Shown here piece after piece: positions 63,709 through 64,000 of a DNA stretch of 64,000 nt (position 1 is the stretch's first letter; each line of letters opens with the position of its first letter). The notes under the pieces are model-generated. The model searched no databases and was not told where the DNA came from. It saw only the letters and a program-made list of their open reading frames with translations. Origin of the DNA: Warburgia ugandensis (lineage: Eukaryota > Streptophyta > Magnoliopsida > Canellales > Canellaceae); assembly GCA_035236585.1 (NCBI GenBank), contig CP141132.1, forward strand, positions 51,711,880-51,775,879. The letters are read 5' to 3'. Made by a program: the position numbers and the translations under genes.

Positions 63709-64000
63709 AGGCTCATGGGAACCCAAAAATCTAATAGATGAATAGGTGTACCATATTATAACCTCACACCATATATATTAAGTATTACTATGTGTATCGC
63801 ATTCAATAGTAATTAGAGACCCTTAGTCTAAAATTGTGAATTATAGCATGTTATATATTGAATAACAAATGAGACCATCCATAGAATATTGATTAGTGCT
63901 AGTGGTATTGATAAATTAATCATTCAATATATATGGATTGGATCTGACTAGGATTTTTATGCCTTGGATATTATTTGTATTATCCAATACTATATCTATT
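63709..64000. other. AT-rich end of window, nothing recognised
   Basis: No gene, repeat or element boundary seen in the last 290 bases. Confidence 0.5.

Overview
This 64-kb window looks like gene-poor, repeat-dense nuclear DNA of a flowering plant, probably heterochromatic or pericentromeric. I find no host protein-coding gene, tRNA, rRNA or CRISPR array that I can defend. Nearly everything is assigned to Ty3/gypsy LTR retrotransposons, nested in each other, in two lineages: Tekay-like chromoviruses (initiator-Met primer site, LTR ends like TGTRACGACC/TGTAAYG) and Athila-like elements (tRNA-Asp primer site, LTRs starting TGATAAG). All are fossils; none looks able to move by itself. The plant species cannot be named from this sequence.

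Left block (1-25,874). An old Athila-type element C (+ strand) supplies interior at 1-971 and 9,462-9,627 and an LTR from 9,628 to 25,874. Three elements sit in it: A (977-9,456, +, Tekay-like with recognisable gag-pol remnants, target duplication TGTCA), B (10,992-19,813, - strand, two 2.7-kb LTRs around a 3.4-kb interior with no recognisable coding, duplication GTTCT) and D (19,885-24,980, -, a single 5.1-kb LTR-like unit, imperfect duplication).

Middle (25,875-28,648). Short relics: an Athila-like gag-protease piece (G) and a chromovirus reverse transcriptase/RNase H piece, both on the - strand.

Right block (28,649-61,596). This whole stretch appears to be one Athila-like element, E (- strand), opened up by later insertions. 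Its 3' LTR (28,649-33,577) contains an oppositely oriented solo LTR M (29,353-32,059). Its interior runs 33,578-40,763 (integrase, RT-RNase H, protease, gag, read from low to high coordinate). It is then interrupted by an 18.2-kb block and resumes at 58,966 with leader and 5' LTR (59,578-61,596). A perfect 5-bp duplication CTAAG flanks the two outer ends, about 33 kb apart. The block holds a partial Tekay-like LTR (J, 40,764-42,872) and a large-LTR non-coding element H (42,873-58,965). H itself carries solo LTR L (43,687-46,081, duplication GGTAA) and the 5' portion of another Athila element F (about 53,530-58,627).

Right flank (61,602-64,000). AT-rich DNA with a degenerate tandem array (62,450-62,835) and a TATG/TA microsatellite. 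No gene is recognised.

The inferred order of events is: C and E first; then M and H (and J) into E, A, B and D into C; then L and F into H. B has the most similar LTR pair by eye, so it is probably among the youngest. No new biological system is evident. The most informative content is the nesting itself, the coding-free LTR families, and a leader module shared between the two lineages.
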